Source: Rhizobiaceae bacterium (GTDB lineage: Bacteria > Pseudomonadota > Alphaproteobacteria > Rhizobiales > Rhizobiaceae). Taken from it: a DNA stretch of 64,000 bases. Location: the NCBI GenBank assembly GCA_025698895.1, contig JAILWO010000001.1:1-64000 (forward strand), in the 5' to 3' direction. Made by a program: the position numbers and the translations under genes. The notes beneath the pieces are model-generated. The model saw only the letters and a list, made by a program, of their open reading frames with translations, searched no databases and was not told where the DNA came from. Of the stretch, positions 51,832 through 59,422 are shown piece by piece (the stretch's first letter is position 1; the number at the start of each line of letters is the position of its first letter).

Positions 51832-52848
51832 ATGTTCCGCATCGCAGTCGCGGCCGCCGCCGCGTCAATCGCGGCCGTTTCGGCCGCGCATTCCGCCGAA
51901 GTCGAGTTCCGCCTCGCCCACTGGCTGCCGCCGACGCACCCGGTCCAGACGCTCGGCATCGAACCGTGGGCACAGTCGATCTCGGAAGCGTCCGGCGGAC
52001 GCATCTCGATCACCATCTTTCCGGCCTCGCAACTCGGCGCCGCGCCGGACCATTACGACATGACCCGCGACGGCATCGCCGACATGGGCTACGTCAATCC
52101 CGGCTACCAGGCCGGCCGCTTCCCCATCTACAGCCTCGCCGAGATCCCCTTCCACGTGAAGGAGGTCAAGAAGGGTTCGGGCGCGCTGCATGAGTGGTAT
52201 GCCCGCTACGCAGAGACCGAGATGCCGGACGTGAAGTTCTGCCTCATCAATCCGCACGATCCCGGCACGATCCACTCCAAGACCGAGATCAGGGTGCCGG
52301 AGGATATCAGGGGCAAGAACATCCGCCCCGCCCACGCCACCATGGCCCGCTTCGTCTCCAATCTCGGCGGCGCCAGCGTGCAGGTGCCGGCGCCCGAGGC
52401 GCGCGAGGCAATCGCCAAGGGCGCGGCCGACGCGATGACCTTTCCGTGGAACTCGATCTACATCTTCGGCATCGATTCGGAGACGAAGTACCATCTCGAC
52501 ATGCCGTTCTACATCTCCTCGCAGATGATCCTCATCAACAAGGCCAAGTATGAGGGCCTGTCGCCCGAGGACAAGAAGGTGATCGACGACCACTGCACGC
52601 CGGAATGGTCGATGAAGTTCTCCGAGGGCTGGGCCGACAACGAATATTCGGGCCGTCAGAAGATGATCGAGTCGGACGAGCACACGCTCTACGAGCCGAC
52701 CGCCGAGGAGGTCCAGCTCTGGCGTGAGGCCGCCGCGCCGCTGATCGACCAGTGGAAGCAGGATGTCAGCGCCAAGGGCGCCGACCCCGAGGCGATCTAC
52801 CAGGATTATGTCGATACGCTGAAGGCGTCCGGGTCTCTCTACGAGTAG
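51832..52848 (+). CDS. dctP: TRAP transporter substrate-binding protein, DctP type (cassette 2)
   Basis: 338 residues; signal peptide MFRIAVAAAAASIAAVSAAHSA. DctP landmarks are clear: RLAHWLPPTHPVQTLGIEPWAQSISEASGGRISITIFPASQLGAAPDHYDMTRDGIADMGYVNPGY, and the ligand-binding Arg in EDIRGKNIRPAHATMARFVSNLGGASVQVPAPEAREAIAKGAADAMTFPW. The intact Arg predicts an organic-acid ligand. In context with feruloyl-CoA synthase the ligand may be an aromatic acid. Ribosome binding site GGGAGGAAG precedes the ATG. Confidence 0.93.
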   Translation: MFRIAVAAAAASIAAVSAAHSAEVEFRLAHWLPPTHPVQTLGIEPWAQSISEASGGRISITIFPASQLGAAPDHYDMTRDGIADMGYVNPGYQAGRFPIYSLAEIPFHVKEVKKGSGALHEWYARYAETEMPDVKFCLINPHDPGTIHSKTEIRVPEDIRGKNIRPAHATMARFVSNLGGASVQVPAPEAREAIAKGAADAMTFPWNSIYIFGIDSETKYHLDMPFYISSQMILINKAKYEGLSPEDKKVIDDHCTPEWSMKFSEGWADNEYSGRQKMIESDEHTLYEPTAEEVQLWREAAAPLIDQWKQDVSAKGADPEAIYQDYVDTLKASGSLYE

Positions 52849-52866
52849 GGCGGCCCGTTCCCCGAC

Positions 52867-53400
52867 ATGCGGATCTGGTCCGCACTCGAAGCAGTCTCGC
52901 TCGCCATCGAGAAGGTGGCGGGCGGGCTTCTGGCCGCCATCACCGTGCTGATCGTCGCGTCGGCGATCGGCCGCTACGTCTTCGCCAGTCCCATCCCCGA
53001 CGCGTTCGACATTTCCCGCTTCCTGCTCGGCGCGACGATCCTGTGGGGCTTCGCCAGCGTCGGCCTGCGCGGCTCGCACATCAAGGTCGACCTGTTCGCC
53101 GAACTGCTGCCGCCCGCCGCGCGGCGGGTGGTCGACTTCTTCGCCTGGAGCGTGCTTCTCGTCTTCACCGTCCTGCTTGCGTGGAAGATGTTCGCGCGCG
53201 TCATGAGCGCGGCCGCCAGCGGCGAGGCGACCTTCGACCTGCGCCTGCCGGCCTGGCCGATGCTGGCGCTGATCTGGGCGGGCGCGGCCGTCAGCGTGAT
53301 CGCCATCGTGGCGCGGCTGGTCGCGATCGCCCGCGGCAGCACGCTCGAGGCGTTCGAGGATGCCGGCGCCCATGTCGCGCGGGAGCCCGGCGATGAGTGA
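52867..53400 (+). CDS. dctQ: TRAP transporter small permease, DctQ type (cassette 2)
   Basis: 177 residues, four membrane helices (GGLLAAITVLIVASAIGRYVFASPIPDAFDISRFLLGATILWGFASVGLRGSHIKVDLFAE contains the DctQ signature, ending HIKVD). The C-terminal tail (RGSTLEAFEDAGAHVAREPGDE) overlaps the DctM start by eight bases. Confidence 0.9.
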   Translation: MRIWSALEAVSLAIEKVAGGLLAAITVLIVASAIGRYVFASPIPDAFDISRFLLGATILWGFASVGLRGSHIKVDLFAELLPPAARRVVDFFAWSVLLVFTVLLAWKMFARVMSAAASGEATFDLRLPAWPMLALIWAGAAVSVIAIVARLVAIARGSTLEAFEDAGAHVAREPGDE

Positions 53401-54688
53401 ATCCGACATCGTCGCCATATCCGGCTTCGTCATCCTGTTTGTGCTGATGGCGCTGCGCGTGCCGGTCGGCGTGGCGATGGGGCTTGTCGGCATCGGCGGC
53501 TTCGCTGCCATCGCCGGCACCCAGCCGGCGCTCAACCTTCTGGCCCAGTCGCCGATCCGGACCGTCACAGACTTCAATCTCAGCCTCATTCCCTTCTTCA
53601 TCCTGATGGGCGTGCTGGCGACCAATTCGGGCATGTCGCGCGAACTGTTCCGCGCCGGCCAGGCCTGGCTCGGCCAGTTCCGGGGCGGCATGGCGCTCTC
53701 GACCGTGGCGGCCTGCGCGGGGTTCTCGGCCATCAGCGGGTCGTCCGTCGCCACGGCGGCCACCATGACCAAGATCGCCCATCCCGAGATGCGGCGCGTC
53801 GGCTATCCCGCCCATGTCTCGACCGGGGTCATCGCCGCCGGCGGCACGCTCGGCATCCTCATTCCACCCTCGGTGGTGCTGGCCGTCTACGCCTACATGA
53901 CCGAGCAGGATGTCGGCCGGCTGTTCATCGCCGGCATCGTACCGGGCCTGCTGGCGGTGGTGATGTATATGGGCGCCGTGCGCGTCTTCAACGGACGGTC
54001 TCTGCCTCCGGGCGATCGCTTCGACCTTTCGGAGGCGGTCCGTTCGCTGGCGGGCGTTTGGGCGGTGCTGGTGCTCTTCATCGCCATCATCGGCTCGATC
54101 TATCTCGGCATCGCCACCGCGACCGAGGCCGCTGCGGTCGGCTCAGTGCTGACGGCGCTGATCGGCATCCTTCGCGGCCGGCTCGGCTTCCGCTCGATCA
54201 TGGAGAGCCTGATCGAGGCGCTGCGCACCTCGGTCGCCATCTACACGATCCTGATCGGGGCGATCCTGTTCGGCTATTTCCTGGCCATCACGCAGACCCC
54301 GCAGAAGATCACCGCCTTCCTGGTCGCGCTCGATTTCGGCGCCTACGGCACGCTCGCCGTCATCCTGGCACTGTTCCTGCTGATGGGCTGCATCCTGGAC
54401 GCGATGGCGATGATCATCCTGCTGGTGCCGATCGTCTATCCCGTCATCGTTCAGCTCGGCTTCGACCCGATCTGGTTCGGCGTGATCATCGTCATGACGG
54501 TGGAACTCGGCCTCATCACCCCGCCAGTGGGCATGAACGTCTTCGTCATCAACACGATCGCCCGCGACGTGAACCTGCCCACTATCTTCCGCGGCGTGCT
54601 GCCCTTCGTCGCCACCGACGTCGTGCGGCTTGCGCTGCTCGTCCTGTTTCCCGCCATCGTGCTCTTCCTGCCGGGGACCATGAGATGA
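53393..54688 (+). CDS. dctM: TRAP transporter large permease, DctM type (cassette 2)
   Basis: 431 residues from ATG 53393, inside the end of dctQ. Core segments: LSLIPFFILMGVLATNSGMSRELFRAGQAWLGQFRGGMALSTVAACAGFSAISGSSVATAATMTKIAHPEMRRVGYPAHVSTGVIAAGGTLGILIPPSVVLAVYAYMTEQDVGRLFIAGIVPG and FDPIWFGVIIVMTVELGLITPPVGMNVFVINTIA. It overlaps the next gene as ATGA. Confidence 0.95.
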   Translation: MSESDIVAISGFVILFVLMALRVPVGVAMGLVGIGGFAAIAGTQPALNLLAQSPIRTVTDFNLSLIPFFILMGVLATNSGMSRELFRAGQAWLGQFRGGMALSTVAACAGFSAISGSSVATAATMTKIAHPEMRRVGYPAHVSTGVIAAGGTLGILIPPSVVLAVYAYMTEQDVGRLFIAGIVPGLLAVVMYMGAVRVFNGRSLPPGDRFDLSEAVRSLAGVWAVLVLFIAIIGSIYLGIATATEAAAVGSVLTALIGILRGRLGFRSIMESLIEALRTSVAIYTILIGAILFGYFLAITQTPQKITAFLVALDFGAYGTLAVILALFLLMGCILDAMAMIILLVPIVYPVIVQLGFDPIWFGVIIVMTVELGLITPPVGMNVFVINTIARDVNLPTIFRGVLPFVATDVVRLALLVLFPAIVLFLPGTMR

Positions 54689-55143
54689 CAACCATCCAAA
54701 CACGCCATCTGTGCGATCTCGACGTGAAACTCGGTCAGCCGATCGAACTGGGCGCCGGCCCGCGCGGTCGGCGCCGCATCATTCCGATCGTCGGCGGGAC
54801 CGTGACCGGAGAACGCCTGTCCGGCCGCATACTCGACCTCGGCGCGGACTGGCAGACGATCTTCACCGACGGCAGCGCCGAGCTCGACACGCGCTATGCG
54901 ATGGAGACCCATGACGGGGCGACGATCGACATCCGCAATTTCGGCTTTCGCCACGGCCCGCCGGACGTTCTCGAGAAGCTGGCAAAGGGTGAACAAGTCG
55001 ATCCGTCCCGTTACTATATGCGCACGCAGCCGCGATTCGAGACCGGCGACGCACGCTACGCATGGCTCAACCGCACGGTGTTCGTGGGGACGGGAGCGCG
55101 CCTGGCCGACAGTGTCCGGATCACCTTCTTCGAGGTAGCATGA
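54685..55143 (+). CDS. DUF3237-domain protein
   Basis: 152 residues from ATG 54685, overlapping the DctM stop as ATGA. The family core is LDVKLGQPIELGAGPRGRRRIIPIVGGTVTGERLSGRILDLGADWQTIFTDGSAELDTRYAMETHDGATIDIRNFGFRHGP and RTQPRFETGDARYAWLNRTVFVGTGARLADSVRITFFEV. DUF3237 proteins are small beta barrels of unknown reaction, often beside aromatic or hydroxy-acid catabolic genes. It lies between a TRAP permease and a MarR regulator and overlaps both. Confidence 0.9.
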   Translation: MTTIQTRHLCDLDVKLGQPIELGAGPRGRRRIIPIVGGTVTGERLSGRILDLGADWQTIFTDGSAELDTRYAMETHDGATIDIRNFGFRHGPPDVLEKLAKGEQVDPSRYYMRTQPRFETGDARYAWLNRTVFVGTGARLADSVRITFFEVA

Positions 55144-55625
55144 CGAAAGGCGGGGACGAGAAGCAGGGCGAGGATACGGCGTCGAAAGCGGCGACGCTGT
55201 TTCCGCCCATGAACGACGTGATCGGCTACAAGCTGCGCAGGGCGCAGCTTGCCGTCTTCCAGGATTTCCTCGCTTCCTTCGCCAAGCTCAAGGTCCGGCC
55301 CGCCGAATTCTCGGTGCTGGTTCTCATCGCCCAGCAGCCGGGCCTGAAGCAGACGGAGATCGCCGACCAGCTCGGCATCAAGCGCGCCAATTTCGTCGCG
55401 CTGATGGACAGCATCGAAAAGCGCGGCCTGGCCGAGCGGCGCAAGTCGGACTCCGACAAGCGCTCGCATTCGCTGCACCTGACCCCGCGCGGCGCCGCCT
55501 TTTGCCGCAAGATGTTCGCCGTCTGGCGCGACCATGAGGACCGCATGATCGCGCGTCTCGGCGGTGACGAGGAACGGGCCCGCCTGATCACCATGCTCGA
55601 CCGCCTCGCTGAGCCGGGCGGTTGA
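55140..55625 (+). CDS. MarR-family transcriptional regulator
   Basis: 161 residues; start ATG 55140 overlaps the DUF3237 stop. MarR landmarks: VRPAEFSVLVLIAQQPGLKQTEIADQLGIKRANFVALMDSIEKRGLAERRKSDSDKRSHSLHLTPRGAAFCRKM, the winged helix with the D-x-R wing. MarR proteins of this type next to CoA-ligase/hydratase genes, such as CouR of Rhodopseudomonas palustris, respond to hydroxycinnamoyl-CoA. It is the best candidate for the GTTAT-N5-ATAAC sites at 51737 and 61299; that link is inference. Confidence 0.9.
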   Translation: MTKGGDEKQGEDTASKAATLFPPMNDVIGYKLRRAQLAVFQDFLASFAKLKVRPAEFSVLVLIAQQPGLKQTEIADQLGIKRANFVALMDSIEKRGLAERRKSDSDKRSHSLHLTPRGAAFCRKMFAVWRDHEDRMIARLGGDEERARLITMLDRLAEPGG

Positions 55626-55628
55626 GGC

Positions 55629-55898
55629 TCATCTGAAACCGACGAGCCTCAGCCAGGGCGCGGCGTGAAAGACGGCCATCAGCAGATACATCGCCGTCAT
55701 CTCGCCAAGGGGAATGCCACCGGCGCCCGCGCACATGACGGCGGCCGGACCGCTCTCGAGCCAGGCCGTGATCAGCGCCATCAAGGCGAAGGTCGGCGCG
55801 GCCGCCAGCATCAGGGTCTCGGTCGTCTTGATACGGTTCGAGGGGCGGCCAGTCACTGGCCGCCCTCCCGGAGATGTCGCGTGCCGAATGCGGCTCAT
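55629..55898 (-). CDS. small two-helix membrane protein of unknown function
   Basis: 89 residues. Its ATG (55898) overlaps the stop of the DUF899 gene upstream as ATGA. After a basic 25-residue start come two hydrophobic segments (TLMLAAAPTFALMALITAWLESGPAAVM and MTAMYLLMAVFHAAPWLRLV). No family recognised. Translational coupling to the DUF899 gene suggests that the two are made together. An upstream extension of the frame to 56195 runs inside that gene and is rejected. Confidence 0.65.
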   Translation of the reverse strand: MSRIRHATSPGGRPVTGRPSNRIKTTETLMLAAAPTFALMALITAWLESGPAAVMCAGAGGIPLGEMTAMYLLMAVFHAAPWLRLVGFR

Positions 55899-56680
55899 GG
55901 CTTGGCGATGCCCGTCTCGGTGCGCATCGCCGCCTCGCCGGCGTCCGACACCTCCACCCAGCGCTTGTCGGGCTCCGCCCCGACGTCGTAGCTGTCGTGC
56001 CAGTTCCACCATTTGTAAGGCGGCGTCTGGGGATAACCCTCCGGTGAATCCTCCCAGCTCTCCTGCCGGCCCAGCGGCGTTATGTCGAGATAGTTCCAGG
56101 TGCCACCCATCTGCTCGTCGCCGCGGCTGTTGACGAAATAGGTGCGGAAGACGCGCCCGCCATCGTCGCGGTAGAACACGTTGTGGCCGTGCCACTGGTC
56201 GACATCGAAGTCCTTGTCGAAATCATCGGTGATCGTAAACCAGGGAACGTCCCATCCCATCCGCGCCTTCAGCCGCTCGATGTCGGCCTGCGGCGCGCGC
56301 GAGGCGAGCACCAGCGTGGTGTCGCGCGCATTGAGGTGGGAAAGATGCGCGATCTGGTCGATCACCATCGAGCAGCCCCGGCAGGCCTGGTCCGGCCAGC
56401 CGAGCACGCCCGGCTCGTAGAAGGCCCGGTAGACGATCAGCTGCCGCCGGCCTTCGAACAGGTCGGCAAGGCTCGCCTTTCCGTGCGGACCCTCGAAGAC
56501 ATAGTCTTTCTCAACCACCATCCACGGCATGCGCCGGCGCGCGGCGGCCAGTGCATCGCGGCTGCGGGTCTGCGCCTTCTCCTTGTCCAGCAGCACCTGG
56601 CGCGCGGCCTCCCATTCGGGCCGCGACACGACCTCCGGCATCCGCATCGTTTTCGCGTGGTTTTGTGCTTTCCCAGTCAT
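55895..56680 (-). CDS. DUF899 thioredoxin-like protein
   Basis: 261 residues from ATG 56680, behind CAGGAGGT. Typical DUF899 features: HAKTMRMPEVVSRPEWEAARQVLLDKEKAQTRSRDALAAARRRMPWMVVEKDYVFEGP, FEGRRQLIVYRAFYEPG, DQACRGCSMVIDQIAHLSHLNARDTTLVLASRAPQADIERLKARMGWDVPWFT and GTWNYLDITPLGRQE. The CRGC pair sits where the thioredoxin fold has its active site. The reaction is unknown. It stands alone apart from the small membrane gene that overlaps its stop. Confidence 0.9.
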   Translation of the reverse strand: MTGKAQNHAKTMRMPEVVSRPEWEAARQVLLDKEKAQTRSRDALAAARRRMPWMVVEKDYVFEGPHGKASLADLFEGRRQLIVYRAFYEPGVLGWPDQACRGCSMVIDQIAHLSHLNARDTTLVLASRAPQADIERLKARMGWDVPWFTITDDFDKDFDVDQWHGHNVFYRDDGGRVFRTYFVNSRGDEQMGGTWNYLDITPLGRQESWEDSPEGYPQTPPYKWWNWHDSYDVGAEPDKRWVEVSDAGEAAMRTETGIAKP

Positions 56681-56945
56681 CCTCGTACCTCCTGATGGCG
56701 CGACCGCGCGCGGCCACGCCCCTTTGCGTTTCGGGCGAGGCTCAGACTGGCACCGGAGGGACCGATGGCGTGAGTAACAAGTGTGACGGGATTGATGGGC
56801 GGGCTGACCAAGGACACCGCCCGTTCGCCCGTCCGGCGACCCCTGTTGGCCTTGAAGTGGGTCGCTCGACCGTCGTTCCGGGCATGTGCGAGCGAAGCGC
56901 GTACCCGCCCAAATCCCGGACCCGTTGGGGCGGTGCCGCCGGGTT
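56681..56945. other. 265-base gap without a recognisable gene
   Basis: Between the DUF899 gene start and the TauE-type gene stop, both leftward. I see no terminator, operator palindrome or coding signal; open frames across it are GC-driven. It should contain the DUF899 promoter. Confidence 0.4.
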
Positions 56946-57689
56946 TCAGGCCAGAGCGGTCGCGGCGATATAGCCGCCAAGCACGAGAATGCCGAGGAAG
57001 AACACTTTCCGGAACCGCGCTTCCGACAGACGCTTGCGCACCGCCTGCCCGGCGGCCAAGCCGGCCAGCGCGGGAGCAAGGGCCAGGGTCGACGCGATGC
57101 CCTGCTCGCCCGTGAACAGGCTGTTCGACTGCAAGGCCAGCGCCAGCGCCACCGTCGAGACGGTGAACAGCATGCCCATCGCCTGGATCAGCGCGTCGCG
57201 TGACAGGCCGATCGCCTGAAGGAACATCACGCCCGGCACCACGAAGGATCCGGTCATGCCCGTCAGGATGCCATTGGCTATCCCGAAAGCCGGGCCGGCC
57301 CACCTCTCGTGAGCGACGGGAATCACGACGCGGACGCCCGCGAGGTTGACCGCCGCATAGGCCACCAGCAGAAAGCCGAGCAGACCCGACAGGAGCGCGG
57401 GGTCGGCCCGCGTCAGCGCGCTCGCTCCAAGGAAGACCGTCACCGTCGCCATCAGCAGGAACGGCCACAGCCGCGCGACGATCTCGCGTCCGTGCCCGCC
57501 AACGCTTGCCTGATAGGCGTTGGTCACGAAGGAGGGCACGATCAGTAGCGCCATCGCGGTCGGCAGGTCGAGCGCGGCCGTGAGCAGCCCAAGCGTGACA
57601 GTCGGCAGGCCGAGGCCGATGACGCCCTTCACCATGCCCGCCAGCAGGAAGGTCGCCGCAACCAGCACGATGATGCCCGGATCCGCCAT
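56946..57689 (-). CDS. TauE/SafE-family (UPF0721) membrane permease
   Basis: 247 residues, seven or eight membrane helices. The two-fold repeat with its glycine-rich signatures is visible: LLAGMVKGVIGLGLPTVTLGLLTAALDLPTAMALLIVPSFVTNAYQA and GIANGILTGMTGSFVVPGVMFLQAIGLSRDALIQAMGMLFTVSTVALALAL. Family members export sulfite, sulfoacetate or other organic anions. It is leftward, 42 bases downstream of the thioesterase gene, so it may be the last gene of the feruloyl-CoA synthase operon. Confidence 0.88.
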   Translation of the reverse strand: MADPGIIVLVAATFLLAGMVKGVIGLGLPTVTLGLLTAALDLPTAMALLIVPSFVTNAYQASVGGHGREIVARLWPFLLMATVTVFLGASALTRADPALLSGLLGFLLVAYAAVNLAGVRVVIPVAHERWAGPAFGIANGILTGMTGSFVVPGVMFLQAIGLSRDALIQAMGMLFTVSTVALALALQSNSLFTGEQGIASTLALAPALAGLAAGQAVRKRLSEARFRKVFFLGILVLGGYIAATALA

Positions 57690-57731
57690 GCCGTGACGCT
57701 ATATCCGCGCGTTCCGGCTGGCAATCGGCCG

Positions 57732-58160
57732 CTATTCGGGCCGCAGCGCCTCGACCAGTTCCGCCGGCAGCGGCACGCCCTTGATGCGCGACGGATCGTC
57801 GGGATCGACGCCGGCCCAGACCCGCGTCTCGCGCGCCTCGATCGCGACCGCGTCCCCCTTCCTGACGATGTGCTCGATGTCGAAGGAGGTGCGGCCGAGC
57901 CGCGTTGCCCGCGTCTCGATTTCGATGACGTCACCATATTTCGACGGGATGATGAACTTCGCGGCCGTGTCGACCATCGGGATACCGATCACGCCGTAGC
58001 GCTCGCGCCAGCCGATCTTCTTCACGCCGACGGCCCGCTCGACCAGCAGCGCGGTCGAGCGGTCGAACATGGCGAAATAGCGTGGATAGAAGACGATGCC
58101 GGCGGGGTCGCAATCGCCCCACTCGATCTCGACCTCGCGGCGGCTCACCAGCCCGGCCAT
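57732..58160 (-). CDS. 4-hydroxybenzoyl-CoA/acyl-CoA thioesterase family protein
   Basis: 142-residue hot-dog-fold thioesterase. The signature EVEIEWGDCDPAGIVFYPRYFAMFDRS carries the catalytic Asp (WGDCDPAG). The middle (AAKFIIPSKYGDVIEIETRATRLGRTSFDIEHIV) is typical of 4HBT proteins. Its ATG overlaps the thiolase stop, so it is the third gene of the synthase-thiolase-thioesterase operon. In this setting it would release an aromatic acid from its CoA thioester (for example vanillate or 4-hydroxybenzoate); substrate is inferred. Confidence 0.88.
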   Translation of the reverse strand: MAGLVSRREVEIEWGDCDPAGIVFYPRYFAMFDRSTALLVERAVGVKKIGWRERYGVIGIPMVDTAAKFIIPSKYGDVIEIETRATRLGRTSFDIEHIVRKGDAVAIEARETRVWAGVDPDDPSRIKGVPLPAELVEALRPE

Positions 58161-59422
58161 CAGGCGCTGTCTCCGGCCGCTTCGGTATTCTCGATCAGGA
58201 TCGCGATCCCTTGCCCGCCGCCGATGCAGGCCGAGGCGATGCCGTAGCGCAGGCCCGAGCGTCTGAGTTCGCGCGCAAGTGTCGTTGTGATGCGCACGCC
58301 CGTCGCGCCAAGCGGGTGGCCGATCGCGATCGCGCCGCCATTGACGTTGACCTTGTCCTCGTCCAGCCCCAGCTCGCGGATGCAGGCCAGAATCTGCGCG
58401 CCGAAGGCCTCGTTGATCTCGATGCGGTCGATGTCGTCGAGGTTCAGACCGGTTTCCTCAAGAACCGCGCGGATCGCCGGAGCCGGCCCGATGCCCATGA
58501 TGTGCGGCGGCACGCCGATCGACGCGCCGGCCAGGATGCGCGCCAACGGCTTGATCCCCTTCCCCGCGGCATAATCCTTCGATCCGACCAGCGCCGCCGC
58601 CGCCCCGTCAACGATGGCCGAGGAATTGCCGCCGGTCTGCACGCCGCCGAAGGCGGGTTTCAGCTTCGCCAGCGTCTCATATGGCGATGGCTTGATATGG
58701 CTGTCGGCCTCCACCGTCTCGACCTTGCGCGGCAGGCGGATTTCGCGCGCGTTGAAGCCGTCCGCCTCAAAGCGCTCGCCGGCAACCGGCGTGATCTCGC
58801 CGGCCAGGAAGCCGTCCTCGCGCGCCTTCAGCGCCCGGCCGAAGGAACGCTCGGCGAAACGGTCCACCTCCTCGCGGCTGATCTGATAGTCGCGGGCAAG
58901 GTTCTCGGCCGTGTCGCCCATCGTGCAGGAGCAGGCCGGATCAAGCAGCGCCTCCCACAGGAAGTCCTTGAAGGCGACCTGCCCCATGCGGAAGCCGTTG
59001 CGATGGGTATAGGCCGCGACAGGGTTGCGGCTCATGGATTCGGCACCGACGCCCAGCGCCAGCTCCACCCTGTCCTGCTCCACCATGTCGGCCGCCTGGA
59101 TGAGCACCTCGATGCCGGTGCCGCAGATGCGCTGCACCAGATGCGCCGGCCGCTCGACCGGCACCCCCGCATAGAGCCCGATATGGCGCGGCGTCATATA
59201 GGCGTCGAAGGAAGCCTGCGCCATCGAGCCGGCGATGGTGGTGCCGATGTCGGAGGGGTCGACACCCGCCGCCCCGATCACCGCCCTGGCCGCCTTGATG
59301 CCGAGGTCGATCGGCGAGACGTCGGCGAACGCGCCGGTATAGTCGACGAAGGGCGTGCGCTTTCCCTCGATCAGCCAGGCATCCTCGAACTTATATCGCA
59401 GTCCCTTTTCGGTGGCGGTCAT
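58160..59422 (-). CDS. thiolase (acetyl-CoA acyltransferase family)
   Basis: 420 residues. The catalytic Cys is Cys100 in HLVQRICGTGIEVL, the His is H369 in GGAIAIGHPLGATG and the second Cys is Cys399 in ASACIGGGQG; INEAFGAQILA is also present. So it is a complete enzyme. CGTG in place of the usual C(A/G)SG is a small deviation. It lies between the synthase and thioesterase genes with four-base overlaps on both sides. In a CoA-dependent beta-oxidation of phenylpropanoids it would cleave the 3-oxo intermediate to acetyl-CoA and an aroyl-CoA. Confidence 0.92.
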   Translation of the reverse strand: MTATEKGLRYKFEDAWLIEGKRTPFVDYTGAFADVSPIDLGIKAARAVIGAAGVDPSDIGTTIAGSMAQASFDAYMTPRHIGLYAGVPVERPAHLVQRICGTGIEVLIQAADMVEQDRVELALGVGAESMSRNPVAAYTHRNGFRMGQVAFKDFLWEALLDPACSCTMGDTAENLARDYQISREEVDRFAERSFGRALKAREDGFLAGEITPVAGERFEADGFNAREIRLPRKVETVEADSHIKPSPYETLAKLKPAFGGVQTGGNSSAIVDGAAAALVGSKDYAAGKGIKPLARILAGASIGVPPHIMGIGPAPAIRAVLEETGLNLDDIDRIEINEAFGAQILACIRELGLDEDKVNVNGGAIAIGHPLGATGVRITTTLARELRRSGLRYGIASACIGGGQGIAILIENTEAAGDSA

